Of a DNA stretch of 64,000 nucleotides, positions 22,511-34,378 are shown one piece after another. A model generated the notes under the pieces. That model did not search any database. It had not been told where the DNA came from and saw nothing but the letters and a program-made list of their open reading frames with translations. This stretch comes from Salvator merianae (Eukaryota > Chordata > Lepidosauria > Squamata > Teiidae): positions 143,292,693 through 143,356,692 of the forward strand of contig QVOM02000034.1 in assembly GCA_003586115.2 (NCBI GenBank), written 5' to 3'. The stretch's first letter is position 1, and the number at the start of each line of letters is the position of its first letter. The position numbers and the translations under genes were made by a program.

Positions 22511-22625
22511 GGGATTGTTCACACACTGTTCTGCTCCTCCCCACTCTCATGAACATTCTGTGACTATACTAAAAAGGTGGATTAGACCTGAACACGAGGA
22601 GGTCCACACTGTTTGAGGTGCCTCC
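22485..22625. mobile_element. Family D MITE fragment at the edge of the CpG island
   Basis: CTCTGAGGCGGCTCAGACAC, then GGGATTGTTCACACAC and CTCATGAACATTCTGTGA, followed by AAAAAGGTGGATTAGA, matches the family D copies at 36351 and 58731. The match ends near the GAACACGAGG text. It marks the right border of the CpG-rich part. Confidence 0.65.
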
Positions 22626-24359
22626 TCCGTGCTGCCCCTTTTGTTACGTCTGAACACAGAGAAGAGTGTACCAAGGGCTGCTCGCCTGTAGTAGTACCCC
22701 CGGAAAGGTAGAACAGGAGAGGGCAAGAGTAATTTCGGAAGAGCCAGGCTACGATTTCTTTGCAGTAGGTTGCGCCTGTTACTTCCCGAGAGGGCCGTTC
22801 ACTCCCTCATATCGGAGGGGCGGAGGACTGGCAGCCATAGGGAGAGCGCATGGGGAACAGCGAGGAGCTGAAAGATGCTTTCCTTGCGCGTCTTGGACAT
22901 GTGGGGCTGGACAGGGGGCCCAAAGGATTGGGTGGCTGTGGGTCGTGGCCCAGGCAGAAAGGGCAATCAAGTGAAGGAGAAAATCTCCCCAGTTTGAGAG
23001 ATGCCGTCGGAGAAAATCCTACTCTCCAGGGGTAGTTCAGAGAGTCGATGAGCAGTTGGAAATGGCAGCTGCGTTTGCCAGGCAGCCTTGCTAGATCCAT
23101 GAGTGTCCTCCATGAAAACTAGAGAGAGGCCATGCCACAGAAGACTTACTACCTAATTCCTGTCCGAAATAGGTGGGGGGAATGGTTGGGTCTTCCTTTG
23201 ATCTTAAGAAGCAAACGTTGTTCTTTTTACAGCAATTTACTTTTATGTCATCCCTATTATCAATAAGCCCTCTGATAATTCTGATAATTTTTATCCCCTT
23301 GTTGAATGGTACGGTAATGTATGCTCTCAAGCTGCTGAATTGGGTTCAGCTGCCATTAAGATTTGCTCCCAGTGTTTCAAATATGGCTGACTTTGTTTTT
23401 TTATGAAATTACAGTGTTTTATATATTTCATCTTATTTTTATTGTTGGTCTGAGATCATAGTAAATTGATGATGTTGGTGGCGGCAGCCATCCTAGATGT
23501 ATTTACTTAAACAGGGAGATTAACTGACTGTGAGCACAACACAGGATTGGTTTGCAAACCTGCAGTCCTGTCTGAGCATGCTAACTTGTAAGATCTAATG
23601 AATGTTTCATTTTGCATAATTATATTAATGCCCCACCTAATCTGTGAAGGAAATCAATAAGTTTCAAGGGATACATTCCCTGTACTTGTTATCTACTTCA
23701 GTGCAGTTGTTTTTGAATGTGTGCCGCACATAATCCATAGCGCTAGTCTGTCGAGCTTGTTTATGCAGAATCCTAAAGCCCAGTTTATTTAGTTAGTTAG
23801 TTAGTTAGTTTAAATGAAGCCTGGTCATTGGTCTCTTTGATGACCCATTGAGCTCAATGAGATTTGCTTCTTGGATCAGTAGGGTTATATCAGTGCTAAA
23901 GGCTTCTGTGTAAATGTTGCAGCATTGCACTGAGGAGGAAGAGGCAAGGCTTACCAGTTTTGTTACAGAAACTGAACAGTTTTTGTAATCTGTAGTATAC
24001 AGTATGGGGCAGGAATATTTTGAAATGAGAACATAGGAAGCTATATTAAGCTATTAATCCATTTAAGACCTAGGCACGTCTCCCATCAGCGCTTGGGCTC
24101 TTTCCATATCCAGGGCCTCATGTGTAAACTATGTGGAGTTTATGGAAATACTGTTTATATAGTCAATTGGTGCTGGTTTTATGAAAATTTAGCAAACAGC
24201 ATCCAATACAGTGTAAATGATTGCACAGTATTTTTACACGAGGATAGTTTGACGCTAGATTTTAGTGTGGCAAGAGTCTAAAACAGCATTGTTGATGCTG
24301 ACTTACATTGGCTATTCAGATTTTCACATACAAGTCATGTGTCTATTGCTGAGCCAGAA
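22626..24359. other. Gene-free stretch right of the CpG island
   Basis: GC content falls gradually to about 23.1 kb. A (TTAG)n array lies at 23790-23811. At 24027-24060 GAGAACATAGGAAGCTATAT looks like the start of a reversed reptile LINE 3' end, but it is too short to enter with confidence. The 102-codon frame at 22666-22974 has no similarity I recognise. Confidence 0.45.
23787..23811. repeat. (TTAG)6 microsatellite
   Basis: Six TTAG units in a row. Confidence 0.9.
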
Positions 24360-24835
24360 GGCCTTTCTGCATGGACCCTTAATATGGATTAAGGGTCTGT
24401 GTAGTACACTTCTAGGCCTCATAGATTTGCACATTAGTTTACTGATCTACTCTGCATTTGAAAGAGAATGATCTGGATTAAGGGGGCCTATATGCAGATC
24501 ACTGGTAGATCCATTTAATCAGGTCTACCAGTGAAACAACATGACCCTGATCAGGAACATGGAAGACATATAGGAGGCATGCCTCCCATGATTGGTACTA
24601 CTAGGGCATGCATTTTAGTGGCATGCTATGGCATGCTACTGAAAAACACCCTACAGAGGCTAGAAACTTTTGTTCCTAGCCCTCGTAGGTATGGGGATGC
24701 AGCTACAAAGCCTGCATGATCTTTGTGGCTGTGGTGTGGGCTGATCCAGCCCATGCCTTCCTGTGGTCTGGATCAGTGGGCCAGGCTATTCCGCATTCAC
24801 TGATGCAGATTAAAGGCAGGTAAGTGCAGAAAGGC
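24360..24835. mobile_element. Family A MITE, copy 1
   Basis: The left end GGCCTTTCTGCATGGACCCT faces the right end GGTAAGTGCAGAAAGGC in inverted orientation. The inside has GATCCATTTAATCAGGTCTA and a following CCAGTGA, also found in the copies at 51345, 59885 and 61425. It is 476 bp and non-coding. I know no database name for the family. The target duplication is not clear. Confidence 0.75.
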
Positions 24836-27019
24836 TCGCAGTTCTTTTTTAAAACTATGTATTGCATACTTCTCTGAATAGGTACATACCAAAGGACAAT
24901 CATTTGAAAAGGTATGTGAATTTTAAGCAAGGGATGTCCACTGTTGTTGGAGTTAATGTTTTGGAATTTTGATCCATGTTACCCAAAAAATTGCCTCTTC
25001 TAATACTCTTCCGCTTTTCCCCTGAAATGAGAAGCAAACATAAGGTAGAGTCTTTGTCAGATAAGGTTGATGGCAAACATAAGGTAGAGCCTTTTCCATT
25101 GCTTCACCCTGTTTTGGCCCATCTTGCTCTGCAAAGTATGGAGGGCAGTGTCTTTGGCAGTATTTCGCTGGCCAGAAAATAGGCTTTCAGACTCACAGGA
25201 CTGCCTTTTTAAACTTCTGGTGTTTTATGTCAAGGCTATAATTTATCTGTGATCCCTGTCTTTGTATGTTGACGTATAAATGCTTATTGTTTCGTATGCC
25301 CTTGTTATTTTCTATTGTTTAAGTTGTTCCATAGTAGTGAATAGGGACTAAAGGGCAGGACAAAAAATCCGAATGTAAATAGAACAATTTCTCACAGAAG
25401 GGGGAACATTAATGTCAGAATCTGCATAGCTTTTCCTGAAAGGATTCATGAATAGCAAACTATAAATTGACCATAGTGTGTCTTAGGTTAGTACCTCTCT
25501 AGATTTTTCAATTAGGTTGTAACCTTTTCCACATCTATTACTCTAGAGGAATAGTTTTAAAAATACATCTTTGTAAGTAAACTAAATTGAACCAGTATCT
25601 CATCATGAACTTGCACAGTGATCCTTTATATTTCAGGTCCATTATTTGGAATGGAAAATATTCATCATTCAAGGCATCCTTGCCTAAATGGATACTACCC
25701 TAGAAGTGTACTGCACTAGAGAAACTATTTGTCACTTAGGACAATATTTTGTGTTCCTAGTACCCTTGTTTTAATGGGTAAAGTATTTGAAAGAGGTCTT
25801 AATGGCTTTCTTCTATTGGAGCAGACAGAAATAAAGAAATCAGAGGCAAACAAACGCAAATTGCTTCTGCAAGCAAATGTATCATCTCAGCAGTAGAAAA
25901 GTGATTGAACAGGGGAGTAGATTAACAAAAGGGTCAGTTTTGCCTTAAGAGGTATATGCAAACACATTAATAAAACAACAGGGGAAGGCAGCAACTGAAT
26001 GGAATATTTAAAAAGGCAGGAATGTGTCTTGTGTCTAGATTACCTCACTTCGTAATGACAGTAGACATTGTGGAGCAGGAGGATACAGCAGAAATCTGTG
26101 GAGCAACTTAACGTAAACAGATTATAGGAAGTGGAGTTGGGACCAGCATAATAGTTTCTTCTAGTCCCAAAACTTGACAGCTTAGACAGAAAGATACAGT
26201 GGCTGGTTGAACTGACAGACATACAGGCAACAATCTTCTTTGTACTCCACTTCTAGTAGACACAAATAACATTGTGGCTGACTCCAAATGCCGTCTGAAT
26301 ATCATGCTCAGGAAATATTCTGAGAAAAGCCCCTCTGGAATTATCACCTGTTGTTTAGGTAGTGTGAGGGCCTGCTCTGTCTGTGCATGTTTCAGTGATG
26401 TGCACATCAGGATATTTTGCCAGCACAAAATGCCTGGAAGTGTGTGACCGTGACCACTGCACATGCATGGCTGTCTTTTTTGTCCACCGCACATGTTAGG
26501 TGGCCACAGCAAAGATGGCGGCTCCATCCAGAAGGTAATAATGCTATTTTGGGAAAACCCTCCATGAGAGTTGGGTTTCCCTAAAATAGGCTCAGGTGCA
26601 TTTTAGGGGGGGGGGATATAGCTTAGCTAAGGTGAGGTTACCACAGATATGTACGGAAATCCCACCATAGCAATGCCATAATGGCACTATGTTCCCCCTG
26701 TCTGGACAGGGTCTGTATCTAAACATGGAGGTTTCACTGGGCTGCCATTTCTAAAAGGCATTTCTAAACAGAATGGGCTTCCCATAGATGGGACATATGA
26801 CATGACAGCAAGGTTCCAATAGGGAGCCTTTCATCTAGCCAGAGACAGAATCCCACCCTGCCTTTGTCACAGCAGCAGCCAGAGGGAAGATAGGTTACAG
26901 AAAGGACCCCCTCCCCTGTGCCACAGTGTTTCACCAGCTTTGTTGAAGTTCCTACATTGGTTTTGCTGCTGCAGCAGGAGCTTCAAAAAAGTTGCTGAGC
27001 CAATGCAGTGTGGAGATTG
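24836..27019. other. Gene-free stretch with possible old MITEs
   Basis: No exon supported. Text at 26360-26560 is GC-richer (GTGTGACCGTGACCACTGCA and the GGCTCCATCC region) and may be an unclassified element; a run of ten G lies near 26608. The 139-codon minus frame at 26108-26527 shows nothing recognisable. Confidence 0.45.
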
Positions 27020-27137
27020 GGCTTCGGCCTGTGATCTCCACCCCTTGCTGGCCATGGCTGCTTTGTCACCCTTTGTCATGGCTTCTGCCTGTGATTCCCA
27101 CTTACGTGCCATGGCTGCTTTGTCATCCTCATAGAAG
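27020..27137. repeat. Two-copy tandem repeat, 60-bp unit
   Basis: GGCTTCGGCCTGTGATCTCC at 27020 and GGCTTCTGCCTGTGATTCCC at 27080 begin two successive units; both end with GCCATGGCTGCTTTGTCA. The second unit is slightly shorter. The 103-codon minus frame across it repeats an AAMA-W-SQAEA pattern because of the duplication; I see no reason to call it a gene. Confidence 0.8.
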
Positions 27138-28370
27138 CAGCCCACAGAATGCTGCTTGCTAAGCCTTTTATCCTTCAATACATCCTATGTGGTTTTTTTT
27201 TTAAAAACGCCAGCTAACTTACTGGCTTCTTTCAATGTGGCAGCAGATTTCACAAGTCAGTTATATACTGCATAAAGAGATAATGCCCTGTCCTGAATCT
27301 TCAGTGAACAATTGGGGAATAATTTTCCATTGAAAGTCGTGTAAAAAAGTGGGCAGGCAGGAGAAATCACAGAGTCTGTATAGGTGTGAGACTTTTCTTT
27401 TTTTAAAAAAACAAAAACGATGAAAATTCCCCCATCTAAAAGACATACTTCAGTACTTTAATATTTGTACCAGGTTTTCCTACTATTAAGAGGGTCAGAA
27501 ATTGGCTCCAGAGAATTGTAATTTATCTTGGCTTACTGCTTGTTTCAATAAAATATGTTACTGTTCTGTAAAACCAAATATGTAAATATTTGCCTGAACA
27601 TAGACCATATTTGAAAATACACCACACCCTTAAATTAAATGACAAAAAAGAAAGAGGGAGAAGATCCTATTACACATGCTTTTAAGGTTCTATTATAGGG
27701 GCTGTGGGACATAGGTGTGTGTTTAGAAGACAGGGTGATTTTTTTTAAAAAAAGATGAGCACTCCGTTCAGGGCAATGCATGAAACATTTAATTCAGTAT
27801 AGCAAGATCCAGTGCTATCTCAGACACACACCAGTCTTCCTGGGCATGCTGGTTAGAAAAAAATAAAAATGAATGAATAAGGTGCAACACTTTCTAAGTG
27901 ATTCCTCTCCATACCAAATCTATGTGAGATGCATAAGATTTCAAATCTGGTCATGCCTGTGGCACACACTTCCTGTTGGGGGAAGCACTGAATGTCCTTT
28001 CAACACAGTGAAAACGTATGTAAAGTTAAATTTCTATAAACAGGTTTACCAGATGCTTAGATCACCAGGAAACAAGGCTGACATTGTCCATTTGACCTCC
28101 TCTTGCTTCAGTTTCTTTTTCCCTTCCTAATTTTAAGGCAGATTTTCTTTTGTAGCAGCACCATTATATGACATTATTCCCTTCTTCCTTTATTCCTTCT
28201 TTGCCAATTGGACAGCCTGATTTTTCAGATTCTACTACTGTTTAACTGGGAACTCACAACATCAATTCCAGCTTAACAGAAAGGGAAGTTTTTATTCAGA
28301 AGTGGTATAACTATTTAGGAGAACAATTAATGTTTGACTTTATTAGGGAACATAGTAAATCGTTATCCAC
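27138..28370. other. Gene-free stretch
   Basis: AT-rich, with short poly-T/poly-A runs near 27190, 27400 and 27740. Nothing recognised. Confidence 0.5.
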
Positions 28371-28662
28371 AGTTGTACCAGGAGCAGCTGGACTGCTCTT
28401 GGTACACAGCATTCACACCTACTTCCACGTGCAAACATTGCAGTCCAAAGTGCAGCAGTGGCTGCACACTTACGTGCCACATCCCTGGTCACCATAGAAG
28501 TGGCTAGATGTTTCTGTGGCCACTGTCATGGTGGGTGGCCAGCATTCACACTGCGAGTGCTGGATGCCCATTCCTGGATTGTTCCAGCCCTGACAGTTTG
28601 GATGGCTGCCGCACTGTGGGGAGGCTGTTCTACCTTAGAATGGGATAATTAAAGTGTGAAAA
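28371..28662. mobile_element. Family B MITE fragment
   Basis: CAGGAGCAGCTGGACTGCTC and the following text are like the inner part of the 36411 copy, and the right end AAAGTGTGAAAAGGCCC is a family B end. The left end is missing, so the copy is probably truncated. Confidence 0.5.
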
Positions 28663-28750
28663 GGCCCTCCCTCCTGTCAAGCAGATGAGCTACTGTTAGA
28701 ACAGGTGATAGAGGGGCACTGGAAGTTCCTGGAGTGTGCATATCATATCA

Positions 28751-29820
28751 CAGACATATTTATTTAGTTTTATTTTTCTCCCATCTTATACCTGAAGGTC
28801 TCAAGACAGATTATAATAAATCTAGTACAATAAAGCCATAATATACAATTAACATTTGATTCATTGAAACATTGAATCATGAGTCTAAAAACGTACAAAG
28901 GGAGGACCCTTTCAGGTGCCTCTGCATCCTCGAGTGCTGATAGTGGTGGCATCACCAAAATCCTGCAGATTTTGTCAGACCGGTCTATAAGGAAGAAAGT
29001 GCTCCTTCCAAGTTGTTTAGAGCTTTGTGAGTGAGTGTTAGAACCCTGACTTGGACTCTGTAGCAAATTGGCAACCAGTTAATTTCCTTTAAGATCAACA
29101 TGACGTGCTTCCAGCCAGGAGTAGCTGTCAGGACTCTTATTGCTATATTCTGCACCATTTACAGCTTCTGAATCATCTTCAAGGAGCGCCACATGCAGAG
29201 TGCATTTGCAGTAGTCCTGTCTGGAGGATATCAGAGTATGGATCATTGTGGCCAAGAAGTGTAGCTGGCAAACCAGACTGAGCTGGAAATAGACGCTCCC
29301 AGACCTCACTGCCACTGGATCCTCAAGAGACAGCAATGGGTCTGGGGCAGAAGCTGCTGCTCTTAGCAATGAAACATTTCATTCCCTGGCTGTGATGATA
29401 CTGGTTGGGACTATTCTATGAAGTGCAGGAAATGGTTGTGGAAATCGACAAACCTTGCCAAACAGGACCATGTTATTCAGCCTGAAGGATGTGAAAAAGA
29501 TGTCTGCATTTTATGGCATGAGGCGACAAACTGGAATAAAGGACTATGAGAGTGTGTGCTTAGTGGGTGGGGAACATGCATTCCCTGTACCCTCTGAGCA
29601 CTCACATAGGGCCATTGCAGTGCCAAGTGGATCCTGCCCAGGAATACCCTCAAACTACACACTTGTTCATTCCAGAGCAGTACAACTCTTTAAAAAATTG
29701 GATGCCTCCCTACTTCATGGGCATGGTACTTCCACCTTGTTTGGATTCAGCTTCTATTTATTCATCCAGCCCATAACCACCTCCAGGCAACAGTGAAGCA
29801 CCCAAACTGCTTCTCCTGAT
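28751..29820 (-). mobile_element. Third L2-like LINE copy, 3' half, heavily decayed
   Basis: On the minus strand the frame 29369-29079 reads LVCQLHFLATMIHTLISSRQ and DYCKCTLHVALLEDDSE, a decayed form of the LATVxxALVTSRLDYCNxLY region also seen at 924-643. The text at 29740-29810 (GATTCAGCTTCTATTTATTC, then ATCCAGCCCATAACCACCTC) corresponds to the RT region of the copy at 1-1878 (1070-1110). The 3' end with CCCATCTTATACCTGAAGG lies at 28780, giving a 5'-to-3' minus orientation. The RT catalytic part cannot be read. Confidence 0.7.
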
Positions 29821-30466
29821 CCTGAAGGAATGGAGAGAAGGATACATAAGTAAAATGTAGTTGGAGCTTTCCCCAGAAGAAAACAGAACTGGATTTAAAC
29901 TGGTTATCTTTTCAAAGTCTTTTTTATACATTTGCAAGTCCTCAGTTCCCCCTACTGATGGTGCAGAGTGTGAAGGGGAAACATCCTGAAAAAAGAACAG
30001 AAAGACTATATACTTGTGTGAATGGACAAAATAGGTTATTCCTACAAAGCCAGGTGGAAATAGGCCTGTTAATCTCAGGAGGTTTTCACCAGAGAAAGAA
30101 AACAATAGGAGCAATACGTTCAACTCATACACATGCAGTGTTCATCAATATCCTGGCCTAAAATCTAAACTTTAGAAATGTGTTTCCCCAAATGGCTAGA
30201 AAAAGCTGTCCATGTGGGAAATTCCAGCAGACCCAGGAGAACAGACTTCAGAGTGACTGAATCTTAGGCAGCTAGGCTTACTGCTCGCTCCTAATTTTTA
30301 ATAGCGTTTATATAATTTTGTAAAATCCTAGAATAATCTTGTGTAGTAGAAAAGGTCCTCTTTGCCCCCCCAAAATGGAACACCGCACAGAAACATGTTG
30401 GTTTGAAGAACAGCTCTAATTAGCACCATTATTGTTTCACAATTATCTACAATTTCTGTACATTTA
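29821..30466. other. Gene-free stretch
   Basis: May include more decayed LINE sequence at its left. No exon seen; the 124-codon minus frame 29758-30132 has no known similarity. Confidence 0.4.
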
Positions 30467-30791
30467 GGGCCTTTTTGCACTTACCACCATTGTGAATGCT
30501 GGTAGACTTGCTGGATCCTGACCATGGCAGTGACCGGAAAGTGTCTGGCTGCTGCCATGGTGACCGTCAGCACCGCACAGGCCCGGCTGCCCTGGCAAGT
30601 GCAAACACACTTTAACAGGAGTTGGATACCAGTTTGTGGTAAAGCTGTGAAGTACTAATTAATGCTCCATAGCTAGGAAAGATCAGGAGCGGCTGTAGCC
30701 CACTCTTGGCTCCTCGGGCCTCTGCAACGTGTGGAAACACTTTGCTAGCAAGCATCCCTGACGCTTGTTAACACAAAGCGCAAACAGGGCC
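30467..30791. mobile_element. Family B MITE
   Basis: The left end GGGCCTTTTTGCACTTACC and the right end AGCGCAAACAGGGCC are inverted repeats. An inner inverted pair, TGACCATGGCAGTGACC versus GCTGCCATGGTGACCG, gives a hairpin. About 325 bp, no coding capacity. Flanks TTA and TTT are at most a decayed 3-bp duplication. Confidence 0.65.
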
Positions 30792-30995
30792 TTTGATAAA
30801 AATAAATTCGAGTCCAAGAGTAGAGATATACCAAAAGTTTGCAAGTTGCAATTCTACCCCAGCAGTGAAGTTGTGGAATAGTTGAAAAGCAATGCATTGG
30901 GAACAAACAAAAAAAGTCAAATCATACCTATCATAGGTGTATGACATGTAAAGAAAATGTTAAAAAGTTCTAAGCAAGGCTGCATACAGAAGTTG

Positions 30996-31097
30996 CTTAC
31001 TTGTTCCACTATATTTGGATACTCCAGAATAAAGCATGGATATTCTCGAATATCCATGCTATATCCTGGAATATCCAAATATAGAGGAATAAGTAGG
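30996..31097. repeat. Near-perfect 102-bp hairpin
   Basis: The left arm (30996-31045) runs from TACTTGTTCCACTATATTTG to AGCATGGATATTC. The right arm (31048-31097) runs from GAATATCCATGCTATATCC to GAATAAGTAGG. The arms differ at only about four of 46 central positions, with a 2-bp loop (TC at 31046-31047). If transcribed, either strand would give a stable miRNA-like stem. It may be a very short MITE; no target duplication was found. Confidence 0.88.
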
Positions 31098-31181
31098 TGA
31101 TGCTGGATGCAACTCAAGTGTATTATCTAAGGTATTAAGGAAGAGTTGCTCCTCTCCTATAACATGCAGTAAATCCCAAGA

Positions 31182-31304
31182 GTAACTATGGCCACATCCA
31201 CACCATAGGAAATGGATGTGTGTTTGAAACCGCCCTCACCCTGTTGTGGCTGTTGGCTTCTTGATGTATAATAATAGTATTATTAAGGTGGCCATAGTGA
31301 TTAC
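31182..31304. repeat. Short inverted-repeat element, possible MITE
   Basis: GTAACTATGGCCAC at the left faces GTGGCCATAGTGATTAC at the right, about 90 bp apart. Non-coding. Family unknown. Confidence 0.5.
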
Positions 31305-33561
31305 AAAGAAGAAAATAAGCACAGCACATTCCTGTTGAAATACAGTAGTACTTTTTGGACTTCAATTTTGAATGTATTTAAGATCAGGACTCTGCATGTT
31401 GCAGTGAATTGTGCTATCTCTGGTAGTGCAAGGGATGTACATGTATTTCCGCATAATTTGTTCTTTCAAGACACATTTTCCCAGTACTCCTCAGAACACA
31501 TACCATAGGCCCAGCATGAATTTTCTGTTTGAACTATTGATATCTAACGTGCTTCAACATAAAGTAAAACAAAAAAAAGATATTAGAAAGTTTGGATCTG
31601 CTGTATAAAACATGAGATAGAGCATATAAATTAGTACATTTTGACTTAGGTCATGTCTCTGTTTTTGGTGGGGGGTGGCTTAGAACAAATATGTTGATAG
31701 AAGGACCTAGTTGCTGCATCACCAGGCACTTCCATAATCCATTTTGATGTGTGAAAGTGCCTGATGACAGGGTGAGTGAAGGACTCCACCAAAGAGTGCA
31801 ATATTGCCCCGACACCTCCAGGTGCCATGGGTGGGTGTCATGCTAATGAGGTGGGCACCACATTTTCAGCAGGCATTTCATGCCACCAAAAAGGGAAACT
31901 TGGCATCCTAACCCCTTTGATCAAGTGCTCATGAAAGTAAGTGGCAACACAGCTGGTTCTAGCTTTAAGACTTATTTACAACTGTGGACTCATTGTATGA
32001 ACTTTGCATGCACTGCCAAGGTTGTCTACAGTCCTCAGAACTGGTCTGAGGAAACCATAACCAAATATGCATAATGAATCACACAGAATCTGGACCATTC
32101 TCCCATTCCTCAGGCTTTGTGTGACATTTATAGAATTGGCCTACTTTGCAGGGAATTCTCTAATGCTCATCCATACTGCAAAATTAGTGTTACAATATAT
32201 ATAGCAAGGTACCAGTGTGAACAAATAATCTAGAGCAAATTGATCCCCCCCCCCCGAATTTCAAACTTAATGTTTTTATCTTTAGATCACAATATATTTG
32301 TGAATAATTAATATTGGGGTGGGTTTTTTTCAATTTTTCAACTAGGTTTTTTTTTTTGTTTGTTTTTTTAGTTTATGGGTACCTGTTCTGAGATTATTAT
32401 ATAGCAATGACTCAAATACCTAAACATATAATCAAAGTTTGTACCTCTGAGTCGTGGTTTGGGAATGTGAGAAAATGGTGGGGTTAATCTCAGTGGAGCC
32501 TTCCAACTCTTTTCTGACTGCAGGCTGTTGTAGAGTGGAAAGCAGGATCCTCTTCCAACCGTAAAGAGTGAAGTGTGATGTTGGTACACTCTTTACCATC
32601 CATGGCAGTGCTAATGACAAAGCTGGAGAATTTTTATGCCTTGGATTCAACATTTCTTCCCAGAACCATTTTCAAAGGTGCTGGAAGTGGCCATGGAATT
32701 GGTGATTTTGTGTGCCTTTGAATATAGGACTGGCCACAGGAATGAAGAAGCATTCTAAGGTAAGTTCACATGGATACAAGCTTGATGAATGCAGGAATTT
32801 GTGATCTCCATGACCTTTAAGGTCTCCCATTGCACCATGATGGCATTGTGCAGATCCTGCTGAAATCTATACTCATGGTCCCTGAATAAATGTGGTGGAT
32901 ATAGAACATTTATTATTCAGCCTGGCTCAATTCACTTTAAATCTTGAGGAGAGCAGTAAAGACACCTTTTCACACTTGCCTTTGGTTAAAAATACAGCTT
33001 TCGCTCTCCACTTTCAGGCACTGTTACTGTTTTTAGTGTGTGCCTTTTACATTCTGTTTTTTTATTGTTCTAACGTGCCTTAAGACCTTTGGGTATAGAG
33101 TGGGATAAAATGCAAATAAATAAATAAAATAACCAGTGCACAGGGCTGTTGCTTCATTTCAGTCTAGCTTATGATCATTTTAGGCAAGTTTCATATTAAA
33201 GAAGCCACAGGCCATGTCTCATGCTTCCTTTTAAAAAAGAGACAGACAACTGACAACCGCAAAGAATAACAGCAGGATGTAAGAAGGTTTCCTATACATA
33301 TATATATGTATTAAATGTACTCCATAGGTTTTAATATTTTATTTTAATCTTTTTCTGCATTTTTACTCTTAAAAGCACACAAGGTTATGTAAGTGATAGT
33401 ATAGGATATAAAGAAAGTGTTAGGTGAACTGCTTTTATACACAGGTTTAGCACTGTTCCCTTGTATGTGCAGGATCTTTAGGACTACTGGTTTAGTTTAA
33501 CTGGTAATGGTTTGGAACCAATCCCATGGGAGGAGAAACATTTGGCTGATCTTAATACAAA
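31305..33561. other. Gene-free stretch
   Basis: A run of ten C lies near 32247, and a T-rich tract near 32340-32370. ATAAATAAATAAAATAA at 33115-33131 preceded by GGGTATAGAGTGGGATAAAA looks like a LINE/SINE 3' tail on the + strand. No exon seen. Confidence 0.5.
33045..33131 (+). mobile_element. LINE/SINE 3' tail
   Basis: Text GTGCCTTAAGACCTTTGGGT, then ATAGAGTGGGATAAAATGC and an (AATA)n tail, resembles the 3' end of squamate L2-like elements (compare 9640-9717). The 5' part is not recognisable. Confidence 0.5.
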
Positions 33562-34378
33562 GGGTGTGATCAGACGGGCTATCTTGGTCGGCTTCTGGTC
33601 ACACAGAAGCTGCGGCGTTCACAAAGCTCTCTGAAAAAAACGCCTCTGTGCCTCTCCGAGGCTGCCTGGGTCGCCTCTTCCATAATCAGCTTTTCTGTGC
33701 TTTCAGGTCGCCTTGGGGTGCACCTCAACCAATCAGAGCCTTGCAGGAATCCACAGGACAATAGCACAAGAAGGGAGGGGGCAAGCGAGCTCTTGCCCGA
33801 ACGGAGAATCTTTCCAAACTCCCTGCCTTCTGTAGATTAAAAAAGACATCAGGAGCATCAGGATTGGGAGAAAGCCCATAGCTACTGAAGTTCAGCGTGC
33901 TTTTTTAACTACAGAAGGCAAGGGGGGGTTGAACAGTTTCTCTGCACCGGCAAGTCTTCTCCCTCCCCTTTTCTCCCTGTGCTGGCAAATCGTAAGAGTT
34001 AAAAGCTTCAAGCAGTTTCTATTCAACTACTTAACTGCCAGGGTTTTTGCCTTGCCCTCTGCTCCAGTTCCCCGAGGCATCGTTGAACCAAGAATAAGGG
34101 TGAAGAGAGAATAAAGGAGAGTTGAACCGGGAGTTCAAACCGGGAGTTGAAAAGAGAGACAGAAACATGGCATTTAAAGAGTTAATGGTTTGGAAAATCT
34201 CTTCAGCAAAGAGGCGGGGAGTGGCCAATCAGGAGCAGCTCTGTTTGTGGGCTGTGACCTTAGATTGGTGAAGTGCCTCATTGGTAAATGCGTGTGGAAG
34301 GCTTTTTTCCTGTGCACCCAGGAATTATCCACTCCTTTCATGCAGGTGATTTTAAAAACTGCTAGTCTGAACACAGCC
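33562..34378. mobile_element. Family C non-autonomous DNA transposon, copy 1
   Basis: The element begins GGGTGTGATCAGACGGGCTA and ends TGCTAGTCTGAACACAGCC, imperfect inverted ends. It shares most of its length with the copy at 46692-47525: CACCTCAACCAATCAGAGCC, CTTGCAGGAA and GGCCAATCAGG in both, plus TTAACTGCCAGGGTTT and TTCCTGTGCACCCAGGAATT. AAA lies on both sides, which is uninformative. Its 817 bp hold no transposase. The two CCAATCAG boxes are CCAAT-type motifs. Confidence 0.82.

Noticed and set aside
23787..23811. TTAG units as telomere-like repeat
   Set aside because: Vertebrate telomere repeats are TTAGGG; this is a simple tetranucleotide array.
26108..26527. 139-codon minus frame
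   Set aside because: No recognisable domain, no splice signals and ordinary composition.
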